NCBI RefSeq assembly: GCF_020524045.1 | Contig: NZ_JAIVKL010000010.1 | Coordinates: 62,001 to 126,000, forward strand | DNA from: Metabacillus litoralis | GTDB taxonomy: Bacteria; Bacillota; Bacilli; Bacillales; Bacillaceae | Length of the DNA: 64,000 bases | Direction of reading: 5' to 3' | Shown here: in pieces, positions 52,788-62,057 of the stretch | Layout: every line of letters starts with the position of its first letter | Position numbering within the stretch: the stretch's first letter is position 1 | Notes under the pieces: generated by a model | What the model saw: only the letters and a program-made list of their open reading frames with translations | What the model was told of the DNA's origin: nothing | Databases searched by the model: none | Position numbers and translations under genes: made by a program

Positions 52788-53150
52788 CATTTTTATGGGC
52801 TAGCTGACTAAATAGAACATATCGAACAGACCTCCACTGCTGGTCGCTCGCTAATATGAAGCTAAATAATATGAAGACCTATCCTTGTGCTTCAACTAAT
52901 ATTTGTTAACATCAGGATGGTAACGAGCAAAGCAACTTCACAACATTAGGGATTCAAAAAGTATACTGTTAATTCCACTAAAAAAGAAGGAAGTGGATGT
53001 CAAAGGTAATCCACTTCCTCCTTTCTTTCTTCGAAGATCATCCTATTTTCTCTGTCTGATTACAAGTGATCGTAGAAAATCACTCATAAACACCAATGCT
53101 TAGTCTTTTATCACTCGCTCTTAAGAGTATCTTTGTTTTATATTTTGCTA
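52788..53150. other. Gene-free stretch with one terminator
   Basis: Only the hairpin at 52985-53030 was recognised. The rest, including TGCTGGTCGCTCGCTAATAT near 52839, shows no frame or repeat family. Confidence 0.4.
52985..53030 (+). terminator. Intrinsic terminator
   Basis: AAGGAAGTGGAT pairs with ATCCACTTCCTCCTT across a 10-base loop, with T/C-rich sequence after it. It probably ends the SDR transcript. Confidence 0.75.
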
Positions 53151-53474
53151 TTACTCTTCTATGTACACAGCCGTGCCATAAGCGATAATTTCTGATGCGT
53201 TTTGCATAACAGCAGATGATTCTAATCTCATACAGACAATGGCATTTGCACCTTTTGTCTTTGCATCTTCTACCATTCTGCCAATGGCCTTTTGTCTAGC
53301 TTCTTCCATCATTTCTGTATATTCCTTTAACTCTCCACCAACGATGGTTTTTAATCCTGCCATAAGGTCTTTACCAATATGTTTCGATTGAACAGTACTT
53401 CCTCTAACAAACCCCTTATACTCTTTTGTTTCTTTACCAGGAACTGTTTCAGTAGTCACGATAATCACTTTCAT
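53151..53474 (-). CDS. YbjQ family (DUF74/UPF0145) heavy-metal-binding-like protein
   Basis: The 107-residue protein starts MKVIIVTTETVPGKETKEYK and ends ANAIVCMRLESSAVMQNASEIIAYGTAV, the full YbjQ pattern. Crystal structures show pentamers, and the function is not settled. The start was placed at the second Met of a Met-Met pair after AAAAGGAGG. It overlaps the upstream membrane-protein gene by 26 bp and so is co-transcribed. Confidence 0.88.
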   Translation of the reverse strand: MKVIIVTTETVPGKETKEYKGFVRGSTVQSKHIGKDLMAGLKTIVGGELKEYTEMMEEARQKAIGRMVEDAKTKGANAIVCMRLESSAVMQNASEIIAYGTAVYIEE

Positions 53475-53652
53475 CATCCTCCTTTTTTTCATCTAATCTA
53501 AGCTTAATAAAAGCAACAAGCAAGACAGCTAATGATATGAAATAAATAAAAAACAAGCCAATTGCAATCGTGATGTTTATAAATAAAAATATAATGCCAA
53601 TAATCTGGGTGAAGACTGCAGTAATCATACTGATGTATTTTACTTTTTCCAT
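53449..53652 (-). CDS. Small two-helix membrane protein
   Basis: The 67-residue protein has two hydrophobic helices (ISMITAVFTQIIGIIFLFI and TIAIGLFFIYFISLAVLLVA) and a charged, acidic tail (DEKKEDDESDYRDY). GAAAGGAAG precedes the ATG at 53652. It overlaps the YbjQ gene downstream, which suggests joint function. The family is unknown. YbjQ-family genes often neighbour small membrane proteins, by general impression. Confidence 0.65.
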   Translation of the reverse strand: MEKVKYISMITAVFTQIIGIIFLFINITIAIGLFFIYFISLAVLLVAFIKLRLDEKKEDDESDYRDY

Positions 53653-53867
53653 CTTCAACTTCCTTTCATAACGCACTAATTTAACTATACCTTCTTTTTA
53701 CAATATATTGAATTGTTTTATTAATAAAGAACTTATTTTTTCTAAATCCCTTCACAACAAATAGGACTTTATAATCATTTTATAATGAATGTGTTTTCAT
53801 TTTTGGAAGTAGAGGTAATTAACGACTAACAAAACACAAATTACATTTTTGGATGGAGGAAACTAAA

Positions 53868-54185
53868 ATGAACAAGCTATTAACTTTAAACTTGCAAGTA
53901 GAAAATCAGTTACGCATTGATCAAGTTATTAAAATGAATCAGCTTGCTAAATCATATAACGGTAAAATTTATTTACTAACTAAAAACAAAAGCGTGATCA
54001 ACACTGGCAGCCTTCCTTCTCTCATTACATATCTTTTAACAGTGAAAAGTGGACAGGTGCTTAAAGTAGTAATTGATGGTCCTTTTCCTGAACTAAAACT
54101 AAACGATTTAAAACAGATATGTTCTTCAACTATTATGAGACAAAGTCAACAAGTATTACAACCTGCTATGAAAGTCAAAATATAA
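53868..54185 (+). CDS. Degenerate HPr-like protein without the active-site His
   Basis: The 105-residue protein matches the length and pattern of the HPr fold: strand, helix NQLAKSYNGKIYLLTKNKSV, then NTGSLPSLITYLLTVKSGQV and VVIDGP. Where HPr has Leu-His15-Ala-Arg it reads Leu-Arg-Ile-Asp, so the phosphotransfer His is missing. The regulatory Ser46 region is kept as GSLPSLI (Ser48). It may be a Crh-like regulatory relative, not a PTS carrier. ATG 53868 is used after GGAGGAAAC. The next gene is a 23-residue peptide and then a Usp protein. Confidence 0.6.
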   Translation: MNKLLTLNLQVENQLRIDQVIKMNQLAKSYNGKIYLLTKNKSVINTGSLPSLITYLLTVKSGQVLKVVIDGPFPELKLNDLKQICSSTIMRQSQQVLQPAMKVKI

Positions 54186-54240
54186 ATTCGTTTCCTATTA
54201 GTGAGTTAAACAAATTTAGATTTATAAGGTGGTGTTTTAT

Positions 54241-54312
54241 ATGTTACGAACAATTTTTATGATTGTCGGCGCAATCGTAGTGATCGGATTTCTAATTGGT
54301 CTTATCTTTTAA
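54241..54312 (+). CDS. 23-residue single-helix membrane peptide
   Basis: The product reads MLRTIFMIVGAIVVIGFLIG plus LIF, one hydrophobic helix. AAGGTGGTG lies 8 bases before the ATG. It falls between the HPr-like gene (55 bases after) and the Usp gene (123 bases before), and no terminator separates them. It is too short for standard gene calling, and its family is unknown. Confidence 0.55.
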   Translation: MLRTIFMIVGAIVVIGFLIGLIF

Positions 54313-54435
54313 AGGCTATAGAAATCAAAAATATTCTGTAATTCTTGTGTCAATAAAATGATCTATTAATTAAATGATTAGATTTATTTTAGAAGGGAAT
54401 TAAACATATAACAAGTAAAGAAAGGATGATAAAAG

Positions 54436-54948
54436 ATGAAAAAATTTCAACACTTAGTTGTCGCTTATGATGGAACGGACGATAGCAGAGAAGCACTAGA
54501 GCTTGGAATTGACATGAGTAAACAATTACAATCATCTCTTTCAGTTGTAAATATCCAAAAAGGAAGCACTTTTTCAGATGTAACCAGAAGTGACAGATCA
54601 GGTATGATTCCACCTTCTCATACCCCTCCAGTAGGAGGACTAAATAATTATCCAGTTGTTCCAGTACCAGTAGACAATCCAGATACTCGAAGTGACGAAT
54701 ATACTGAGAAGGAAGAAGCCTTAAAAAGTGAAGCTCAACGACTTTTAGATCAGAATAATATTGATGGACATGTTGAAGTTGCATACGGTGAACCATCAGA
54801 TGAAATTGTCAACTATGCCAAAAATCATGATGGAGATTTAATTATCATTGGTAGTAGAGATATCAGTGGATTAAAGCGCTTAATATTTGGAAGTGTAAGT
54901 GAAAAGGTTTCACATCGTTCAACCATACCTGTGTTAATTGCTAAATGA
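54436..54948 (+). CDS. Universal stress protein (UspA family) with a long insert
   Basis: The 170-residue protein has the Usp fold: VVAYDGTDDSREALELGIDM at the start and the ATP-binding signature GSRDISGLKRLIFGSVSEKV near the end. A Pro-rich insert of about 45 residues (SGMIPPSHTPPVGGLNNYP) sits between beta-strand 2 and the next helix. This makes it longer than typical 140-residue members. The ribosome site AAAGGATG precedes the ATG. A clean terminator follows. A paralogue of normal length is encoded at 62705-63124. Confidence 0.88.
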   Translation: MKKFQHLVVAYDGTDDSREALELGIDMSKQLQSSLSVVNIQKGSTFSDVTRSDRSGMIPPSHTPPVGGLNNYPVVPVPVDNPDTRSDEYTEKEEALKSEAQRLLDQNNIDGHVEVAYGEPSDEIVNYAKNHDGDLIIIGSRDISGLKRLIFGSVSEKVSHRSTIPVLIAK

Positions 54949-54978
54949 AGTAGAGATTAAATTCTCTACTTTTTTTCA
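54949..54978 (+). terminator. Terminator of Usp gene
   Basis: AGTAGAGA pairs with TCTCTACT around TTAAAT, followed by TTTTTTT. Confidence 0.9.
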
Positions 54979-55065
54979 TTTTCACAATCCTCTAAAACAT
55001 TATCAATGTTAGCCGATATAACTAGTAAAGACAAATCTTTTAAAATGGCCAAAGGGGATTATTAC

Positions 55066-56376
55066 ATGGGAATTCTTTCTTTTAAAAAAGAAAAAAAGGC
55101 ATCTACTACTTCATTTGCTCAAAACAAAAGTGAACTTTTATCACAAATTTCATTAAATATTAAAGAACAAGAGCTTCGTAAACAATTAGAAATGACTGGA
55201 TTAACATCAGACGATCTTTATATTGCGCTTACTTTAAAGCCCTATATCCAAGAAAATATTGATTCTATTGTTACAGCCTTTTACTCTTCATTTGAAGCGA
55301 ACGAGGGTCTTATTGACATAATCAATCAATATAGCTCAGTAGATAAATTAAAAGGTACACTTAAAGAACATATTTTAAAAATGTTTAACGGTCGCTTAGA
55401 AGATGACGATGTTGTTCGTATGAGAAGAATTGCTCATATTCATGTGAAAATAGGCCTTGAAGCAAAATGGTATATGGCCGCGTTTCAAAAATTATTTTCT
55501 TCCGTAATTGATACTATTGAGTCAAAGCTTTCAACTAAGGAAGACGTCATTTCAGTTGTTCATAGTTTAACTAAATTATTTAACTTTGAGCAGCAAATTG
55601 TGTTAGAAGCCTATGATAAAGAATATGCAAAGATTCAAACTGAAATTGATTCACAAAAGGAGCAAATTCGTTCTGAAGTTAATGGACTCGCCATACAACT
55701 TGCAGAATCTAGTGAAGAAACAAATGCGTTTATTCAAGAAATTCTTGCTCAATCAAAAGAAATTGCATCTTACTCCATTGATCGCTTTGAAGTTGCAGCT
55801 ACAGCTGAAGATCAGGCTCATAACGGAAAGAAAGATTTAGAGAAGCAAAATGAATTAATGACATTTATTGAAAAAAGTACCGAAGACATTATCCAACAAA
55901 TGAAATCACTAGAACAAACATCAGAAAAAATTAATAACGTCGTTGGAATCGTTACTTCTATTGCAGAACAAACAAACTTATTAGCCTTAAACGCTGCAAT
56001 TGAATCAGCACGTGCTGGTGAATATGGAAAAGGATTTGCTGTTGTTGCAAGTGAAGTTCGAAAGCTAGCAGAAGAAACAAAAAATTCAGTACAAGGTGTT
56101 TCAAGCTTAATTACAAATATCCACTCACAAATAGATAGCATGTCTAATTCTATTAACAATGTAGCAGATCTGACAACAAAAGGTACAACACAAATGATCG
56201 AAATGAATTCATTTTTTGATTCAATTGTTGAAATTATGAACAATAATAAACAACAAAGTGAACAAGCAAAAACTGATTTAAACAATTTCACTACTATTAT
56301 CAATGATGTATCAAATTCTATTTCTCAAATAGCTGACACTTCTGATAGTTTAAAGCAAATGGCAAAAAATATATAA
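55066..56376 (+). CDS. hemAT: Heme-based aerotaxis transducer HemAT
   Basis: The 436-residue protein has an N-terminal globin-coupled sensor domain (about residues 30-200) with the proximal heme His126 in [17 protein letters not shown]. Then comes a methyl-accepting signalling domain with the CheA/CheW hairpin tip [20 protein letters not shown] and [10 protein letters not shown]. There are no membrane segments. HemAT senses oxygen and steers swimming. The start at 55066 follows AAAGGGGATTATTAC and agrees with B. subtilis HemAT length (432). A terminator follows at 56393-56430. Confidence 0.95.
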   Translation: MGILSFKKEKKASTTSFAQNKSELLSQISLNIKEQELRKQLEMTGLTSDDLYIALTLKPYIQENIDSIVTAFYSSFEANEGLIDIINQYSSVDKLKGTLKEHILKMFNGRLEDDDVVRMRRIAHIHVKIGLEAKWYMAAFQKLFSSVIDTIESKLSTKEDVISVVHSLTKLFNFEQQIVLEAYDKEYAKIQTEIDSQKEQIRSEVNGLAIQLAESSEETNAFIQEILAQSKEIASYSIDRFEVAATAEDQAHNGKKDLEKQNELMTFIEKSTEDIIQQMKSLEQTSEKINNVVGIVTSIAEQTNLLALNAAIESARAGEYGKGFAVVASEVRKLAEETKNSVQGVSSLITNIHSQIDSMSNSINNVADLTTKGTTQMIEMNSFFDSIVEIMNNNKQQSEQAKTDLNNFTTIINDVSNSISQIADTSDSLKQMAKNI

Positions 56377-56392
56377 TAGCTATTTTCCCTGT

Positions 56393-56430
56393 AAAAGAGA
56401 TCAACATTTTGTTGATCTCTTTTTTACACC
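56393..56430 (+). terminator. Terminator of hemAT
   Basis: AAAGAGATCAACA pairs with TGTTGATCTCTTT around TTT, followed by TTTT. Confidence 0.92.
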
Positions 56431-56498
56431 CAATTAATATACCAAGAAACTAATTGATAAAATATATAACCATTAATTTAAGTTGTTATAGAAATGAA

Positions 56499-56526
56499 TT
56501 GACATAATTTATTAGCTTGATATAAT
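56499..56526 (+). promoter_or_regulatory. Sigma-A promoter of nhaC
   Basis: The exact hexamers TTGACA (56499-56504) and TATAAT (56521-56526) are 16 bases apart, 53 bases before the nhaC start. Confidence 0.8.
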
Positions 56527-56578
56527 ACTTTTATACAAGAAAGCAAAAAAGCGTTGAAGCTATAAAGGAGTCTTTTGT

Positions 56579-57946
56579 ATGAAACAACATAAGGAAGGAT
56601 TTATCTTCAAAGAAACTGTTTTTATTTTATTTTTAATATTAGCTATCATTTATACTAGTTTATTTATATGGAAAACTGAGCCACATATTGCATTATTAGC
56701 TTGTCTAATTGTAGTGAGTGCATTAAGTGTATTAAAAGGTTATAAGTGGAAAGAGATCGAACTGGGCCTTGTGAAAGGAATTCAGAATGGTGTTCAACCG
56801 ATTATTGTTCTTGCTTTAATCGGAATATTAATTGGTGCATGGATGATCAGCGGCACGATCCCCACGGTGATGGCTTATGCCTTAACAAGCATCAACCCTA
56901 ATTACCTACTAATTACATCCCTATTTTCTTGTATGGTTATCTCAAGTCTTGTCGGAAGTTCTTTTACTACTGTAAGTACTGTTGGTGTAGCTTTAATGGG
57001 TGCCGGAATGGCTATTGGTTTACCCGTTGAATGGGTAGCAGGTGCGGTTATTTCTGGTGCTTGTTTTGGTGATAAGATGTCTCCAATGTCAGACACTACA
57101 AACTTTGCGTCAGGCATTTCATCTGTTAAATTATTTACACATATTCGGCATATGACACATACAACAATTCCAAGTATCATCATAACAACACTAATCTTTT
57201 TCATACTCGGAAGACTCGCAACAATTGACACTGCTTCAATAAATGAAACGAAAAATATGGTGAGCATGATTAAAGATCACGTTTCAATTAGTAGTATTAC
57301 GCTATTATCACCAATTTTGGTTATTATTCTAGCGATAAAAAAAGTTCCAGTTATCCCAGCTTTAGTTGTTGGCATTATAACAGGTGGTATGACAGCAATC
57401 GGCTTTCAAGAGGTGAAATTTGGTGAATTTCTTCAAGTTCTCCAAAACGGTACAGCTTTTCCAATTGATGATCGTGTTGTAAGTAATATGTTAAATCGCG
57501 GTGGCTTACAATCGATGATGTGGTCTATTTCCCTTATATTGGTCGCTTTTGCATTTGGAGGAATTTTAAATGCCCTCCATATTATTCCTACTCTTATAAA
57601 GGGCTTAATTTACCGGATTCATTCAAAAGGACAATTAATCCTATCTACCGCCGCTTCTTCTATTGGAGTAAATTTATTAACAGGTGAACAATACTTATCC
57701 ATTTTAATTCCTGGTCAATCTTTTAAAGATTTGTATGACAATTTAAAAATTGATCGAAAGTATATGTCTCGTACGCTTGAAGATGCTGGTACTTTAATAA
57801 ACCCTTTAATTCCATGGGGAGTCAGTGGTGCATTTTTTGCACAAACACTCGGAGTGCCAGTTATAGATTTTCTCCCTTTTGCCTTTTTCTTATATTTATC
57901 ACTTTTCTTTTCAATTGGATTTGGCTTTATCAAAAGGAGAATATAA
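56579..57946 (+). CDS. nhaC: Na+/H+ antiporter NhaC family
   Basis: The 455-residue protein has about eleven membrane helices. Typical NhaC segments are ALIGILIGAWMISGTIPTVM, the transport-site-like SLVGSSFTTVSTVGVALMGA and GACFGDKMSPMSDTTN, and the C-terminal LTGEQYLSILIPGQ and DAGTLINPLIPWG. NhaC exchanges cytoplasmic Na+ for H+ or, in some relatives, other organic acids or malate/lactate. GGAGTC gives the ribosome site. It has an ideal sigma-A promoter and lies upstream of an E4 remnant. Confidence 0.9.
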   Translation: MKQHKEGFIFKETVFILFLILAIIYTSLFIWKTEPHIALLACLIVVSALSVLKGYKWKEIELGLVKGIQNGVQPIIVLALIGILIGAWMISGTIPTVMAYALTSINPNYLLITSLFSCMVISSLVGSSFTTVSTVGVALMGAGMAIGLPVEWVAGAVISGACFGDKMSPMSDTTNFASGISSVKLFTHIRHMTHTTIPSIIITTLIFFILGRLATIDTASINETKNMVSMIKDHVSISSITLLSPILVIILAIKKVPVIPALVVGIITGGMTAIGFQEVKFGEFLQVLQNGTAFPIDDRVVSNMLNRGGLQSMMWSISLILVAFAFGGILNALHIIPTLIKGLIYRIHSKGQLILSTAASSIGVNLLTGEQYLSILIPGQSFKDLYDNLKIDRKYMSRTLEDAGTLINPLIPWGVSGAFFAQTLGVPVIDFLPFAFFLYLSLFFSIGFGFIKRRI

Positions 57947-57983
57947 CGTCTAAACTTAACATAGTTGAATACTAAATAAACTT

Positions 57984-58095
57984 GGCTGTTTTCACTTGTT
58001 GTTTTTGAATTAAATAGTAGGCAATAACGAGTTCATTCCACCCACTTGTTTCTCACTATAATTAATTTATTAGCAACAAGCTTAGAGAAAACAGT
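57984..58095. repeat. E4 repeat element, copy 2
   Basis: GGCTGTTTTCACTTGTTGTT and GCAACAAGCTTAGAGAAAACAG are inverted end sequences of the E4 family, about 112 bp apart, located between nhaC and the riboswitch. Confidence 0.55.
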
Positions 58096-58279
58096 TTTTT
58101 TGTGATTAATAAACATCTATCAATCTCCTTTCTTCATTTTTCTATCAATCTAGATAATTTTCGACAATCACAAAGTATTTGTTGATAAATTTACCAAGGT
58201 GCTATATTATGTATATAGAAGATTAATTTACTATATATTGATAAACACTATTAAAATTTAACTACATATTGTATACAAC

Positions 58280-58436
58280 GAGCTTTAGGCGCCTATGTGG
58301 CTGAAATGGGAATCTGGTGAAAATCCAGAGCTGTCCCCGCAACTGTAAATGTGACGAAATGAGAAAACCACTGTACACCATGTATGGGAAGGACTCAAAT
58401 TAGGATGAGCATAAGTCAGGAGACCTACCTAATTAC
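58280..58436 (+). promoter_or_regulatory. Cobalamin (AdoCbl) riboswitch
   Basis: The conserved core is present: GGGAATCTGGTGAAAATCC, then GCTGTCCCCGCAACTGTA, and the B12-box GTCAGGAGACCTACCT at the 3' end. It lies about 155 bases before the ribonucleotide reductase alpha gene. Cobalamin binding should turn expression off through the hairpin at 58466-58540. Confidence 0.95.
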
Positions 58437-58465
58437 TTGTGAATGTTTCAATTTCTTCGGGGACT

Positions 58466-58540
58466 GAGAAGATGAAGCGATAGTAAGTAACTATGGATTT
58501 TTTATATCCAACTCTTCCTTCTCTGTCGTTTTATCTTTTC
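58466..58540 (+). terminator. Expression-platform hairpin of the riboswitch
   Basis: GAGAAGATGAAGCGATAG (58466-58483) pairs over 18 positions with CTGTCGTTTTATCTTTTC (58523-58540), with several G-U pairs, followed by TTCCC. It could act as the cobalamin-controlled terminator. Confidence 0.55.
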
Positions 58541-58590
58541 TTCCCTTAAACAGGAATGATTGATTATAACGAATAGATGGAGGAATACTA

Positions 58591-60876
58591 ATGACTACTT
58601 TAACAACCCCAACAATCATCGACAAAACAAATGGTGATGAAGCTTTTGAAATGGACAAGCTTACATCATTTATTAGTAATATACAGCAACAATATCCCTC
58701 TCTCGAAATAGAAAATTACCTAAATCGAATTCAAACCACAATTTCCCAAAGAGATTCTTATACAACTGATCAGTTAACAAACCTTCTTATATTAGAAGGT
58801 TTATCACAAATCAATGAACATGAGCCAGAATGGACGTATTTCTGTGCCCAAATTTATTTATCAAAATTATATAAAGACGCTGCAGCTAATAGAGGCTATA
58901 ACAAAGAAAAAAAATACGGTAATTTATATAACTTAATTACTACACTAGTTGAAAAAGGTCTTTATCATCCCAAATTACTTAAGGAATATAATAAGGAAGA
59001 AATTGAAAAAATAGGTTCTTTCGTTAAACCTGAACGAGATCAATTATTTACATATATAGGATTAAGAACATTAGCTGACCGCTATTTAACAAGAGATTTC
59101 TCTAAGCAATTATATGAACTACCACAAGAACGTTTCTTAATTATCGCTATGACACTTATGGCAAACGAAAAGAAAGAAAGACGTTTAGAGCTTATTAATC
59201 AAGCTTATTGGGCAATGAGTAATCTTTATATGACTGTTGCTACCCCTACCCTTTCAAATGCAGGTAAGCCTATTGGACAACTTTCTAGTTGTTTTATAGA
59301 CACAATAGATGATAGCTTACAAGGGATTTTCGATAGCAATACAGATATTGCAAATTTATCAAAATCAGGTGGTGGCATTGGCGCGTATTTTGGCAAAATC
59401 CGCTCACGTGGAAGTGATATTAAGGGATTTAAAGGTGTTTCATCAGGTGTGATTCCTTGGATGAAACAGCTAAACAACACAGCTGTTAGTGTGGATCAAT
59501 TAGGTCAAAGAAAAGGCGCCATTGCTGTTTATTTAGATGTATGGCATAAAGATATTTTCTCATTTTTAGATTCAAAGCTTAATAATGGTGATGAACGTAT
59601 GAGAACACACGATTTATTTACAGGAGTATGTATTCCAGATTTATTTATGGAACAAGTTGAATCTCGTGGTGATTGGTACTTATTTGATCCACATGAAGTC
59701 CGTCAAGTTATGGGCTATAGCATTGAAGATTTTTTCGATGAAGAAAAAGGTAATGGTAGCTTCCGTGAAAAATATTGGGAATGTGTAGAAAATAACCAGC
59801 TTTCTAAAGAGAAAATACCTGCTATTGATATCATGAAACGAATTATGATTAGTCAATTAGAAGCCGGAACTCCATATATGTTTTATCGTGATGAGGTGAA
59901 TAGAAAGAACGCTAACTCACATGAAGGCATGATTTACTGTAGCAATCTTTGTACTGAAATCACACAAAATCAAAGTGCAACAACAGTCGAAGAACAATTT
60001 ACTGAAGATGGGAAAATCATTACAGTTAAAACTCCTGGTGACTTTGTTGTTTGTAATTTATCTTCTATTAACCTCGCGAATGCGGTGACAAATAATGTTT
60101 TAGAAGATTTAATACCTATTCAAGTAAGAATGTTAGACAATGTGATCGATTTAAATACGATACCTGTTCTTCAAGCTAAGCTCACAAACGCTAAATACCG
60201 AGCAATTGGATTAGGAACTTTTGGTTGGCATCATCTATTAGCACTTAAAGAATTGAGATGGGAGCATGATGAAGCAGTTCATTATGCTGATGAGCTTTAT
60301 GAAAAAATATCTTATCTTACAATCAATGCAAGTTTGGAGCTTTCGAAGGAAAAAGGATCTTATTCCGTATTCAAAGGCTCTGATTGGGAGACTGGAAGTT
60401 ATTTTGACAAAAGAGGTTACTCATCAAGCAATAGTAGTTTAGATTGGGACGCTTTACGACAAGAAGTAAGCGAACATGGCGTTAGAAATGGCTATTTAAT
60501 GGCTGTTGCTCCTAATGCTTCGACATCAATCATTGCGGGAAGTACAGCTAGTATCGATCCTATTTTTCAGAAAGTATATTCTGAGGAAAAGAAAGATTAT
60601 AAAATTCCGGTTACCGTTCCTGACTTAAATGCAACAACAACATGGTACTACAAATCTGCTTATTTTATTGATCAGCAATGGAGTATTTTACAAAATGCTG
60701 CAAGACAGCGTCATATTGATCAAGCAATTTCCTTTAATCTTTATGTTCAAAATTCAATTAAAGCAAAGGAATTATTGGATCTACACTTAGCAGCTTGGAA
60801 CAATGGCTTAAAAACAACGTACTATTTACGATCAACTTCAAGTGAAATAGAAGAATGTGACTCATGTGCTAGTTAA
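58591..60876 (+). CDS. Class I ribonucleotide reductase alpha subunit with ATP-cone (NrdA/NrdE type)
   Basis: The 761-residue protein reduces ribonucleoside diphosphates to deoxy forms. An N-terminal ATP-cone (about residues 10-90) for allosteric control is present. Class Ib NrdE proteins usually lack it, and the length equals E. coli NrdA. Active-site residues are visible: Cys234 (SSCF), the radical site NLCTE (Asn452, Cys454, Glu456), the second disulfide Cys in VVCNLSS and the Tyr pair TTYYLRS. The C-terminal redox Cys pair is CDSC. GGAGG precedes the ATG. It forms an operon with the beta subunit and is controlled by the upstream cobalamin riboswitch. Confidence 0.93.
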   Translation: MTTLTTPTIIDKTNGDEAFEMDKLTSFISNIQQQYPSLEIENYLNRIQTTISQRDSYTTDQLTNLLILEGLSQINEHEPEWTYFCAQIYLSKLYKDAAANRGYNKEKKYGNLYNLITTLVEKGLYHPKLLKEYNKEEIEKIGSFVKPERDQLFTYIGLRTLADRYLTRDFSKQLYELPQERFLIIAMTLMANEKKERRLELINQAYWAMSNLYMTVATPTLSNAGKPIGQLSSCFIDTIDDSLQGIFDSNTDIANLSKSGGGIGAYFGKIRSRGSDIKGFKGVSSGVIPWMKQLNNTAVSVDQLGQRKGAIAVYLDVWHKDIFSFLDSKLNNGDERMRTHDLFTGVCIPDLFMEQVESRGDWYLFDPHEVRQVMGYSIEDFFDEEKGNGSFREKYWECVENNQLSKEKIPAIDIMKRIMISQLEAGTPYMFYRDEVNRKNANSHEGMIYCSNLCTEITQNQSATTVEEQFTEDGKIITVKTPGDFVVCNLSSINLANAVTNNVLEDLIPIQVRMLDNVIDLNTIPVLQAKLTNAKYRAIGLGTFGWHHLLALKELRWEHDEAVHYADELYEKISYLTINASLELSKEKGSYSVFKGSDWETGSYFDKRGYSSSNSSLDWDALRQEVSEHGVRNGYLMAVAPNASTSIIAGSTASIDPIFQKVYSEEKKDYKIPVTVPDLNATTTWYYKSAYFIDQQWSILQNAARQRHIDQAISFNLYVQNSIKAKELLDLHLAAWNNGLKTTYYLRSTSSEIEECDSCAS

Positions 60877-60947
60877 GCTAGTTCATGAGTATCTCCTTCA
60901 TCATTTATAGGTCTACTATAGAACAACAACTTAAAAGGTGTGATGAA

Positions 60948-61994
60948 ATGAAACATACTATTTTAGAAAAACGTAAAATTATTGATGCAGAAGCTCCAAA
61001 TCGTTCCACAGGGATTATTAATGGTTCAAGCTCAAACATTTTAAACTGGGATGATGTCGCTTTTCCATGGGCCTATCCAAGATACAAAAAAATGCTCGGT
61101 AATTTTTGGACTCCATTTGAAATTAATATGGCACAAGATATAAAGCAATATCCTAGTTTAACGGTTGAAGAAAAAGATGCTTTCTTAAAAATAATAGGAT
61201 TATTAGCACTTCTTGATAGCATTCAAACAGATTATGCTGGGAAAGTTGCAGACTATGTAACAGATTCAAGTATAAACGCCCTAATGATTATTCTGGCTCA
61301 GCAAGAGGTTATACACAATCATTCCTATTCTTATGTACTGTCAAGCATTGTACCAAAGCAAACACAAGATGAGGTGTTTGAATATTGGCGTAACGAACCA
61401 ATACTACGCAAACGAAATGAGTTTGTGACAAATGGTTATAAAGCATTCGCCGAAGAACCTACAATTGAGCATTTATTAAAATCAATTGTTTATGATGTTA
61501 TTTTAGAAGGTTTATTCTTTTATTCGGGTTTTGCCTTCTTTTACAACCTTGCCCGAAATCAAAAAATGGTTGGGACAAGTACTATGATCAACTATATCAA
61601 TCGAGATGAACAAATTCATGTGGATTTATTTGTTCAAATATTCAAGGAAGTTCTAAAGCAATATCCAGAATATGATACAAAAGAACTTGCTACATTTGTG
61701 AAAGAGACCTTCATTAAAGCGGCTGAACTTGAGATAGAATGGGGAAGATTTATAATCGGAAACAAAATGGATGGTCTAAACATGCAGGATGTTGAGGATT
61801 ATATTAAATTTTATACTAATGTTCGCTGTAATCAATTAGGGTATGAACGACCATTTGATGGCTACCGTACTAATCCTCTAAAATGGATTAAAGCATATGA
61901 AGAAGTAGACTTAGGAAAATCTGATTTCTTCGAACAAAAATCTAGACAATACACAAAAGTAAATCATGCTGATAATGGTTTTGATGATCTCTAA
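60948..61994 (+). CDS. Class I ribonucleotide reductase beta subunit (NrdB/NrdF type)
   Basis: The 348-residue radical-generating subunit has the dimetal ligands Asp90 (LLDSIQ), Glu120 and His123 (EVIHNHSYSY), then Glu and His in EGLFFYSGFAFFY and NRDEQIH. The radical Tyr is Tyr127. Start 60948 was chosen after AAAGGTGTGATG; an extended frame from 60885 has no ribosome site. It follows the alpha gene by 71 bases. No nrdI, needed by manganese class Ib enzymes, is adjacent. A terminator follows. Confidence 0.93.
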   Translation: MKHTILEKRKIIDAEAPNRSTGIINGSSSNILNWDDVAFPWAYPRYKKMLGNFWTPFEINMAQDIKQYPSLTVEEKDAFLKIIGLLALLDSIQTDYAGKVADYVTDSSINALMIILAQQEVIHNHSYSYVLSSIVPKQTQDEVFEYWRNEPILRKRNEFVTNGYKAFAEEPTIEHLLKSIVYDVILEGLFFYSGFAFFYNLARNQKMVGTSTMINYINRDEQIHVDLFVQIFKEVLKQYPEYDTKELATFVKETFIKAAELEIEWGRFIIGNKMDGLNMQDVEDYIKFYTNVRCNQLGYERPFDGYRTNPLKWIKAYEEVDLGKSDFFEQKSRQYTKVNHADNGFDDL

Positions 61995-62057
61995 GTTGTG
62001 CTTTTTATGAACTAGGAAAATAATTTTTCTCTTGAGATCTCATCCTTTTTTACCTAC

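Noticed and set aside
54389-54796. 135-residue minus-strand frame opposite the Usp gene
   Set aside because: It mirrors the well-supported Usp reading frame and has Leu/His-rich composition typical of antisense frames.
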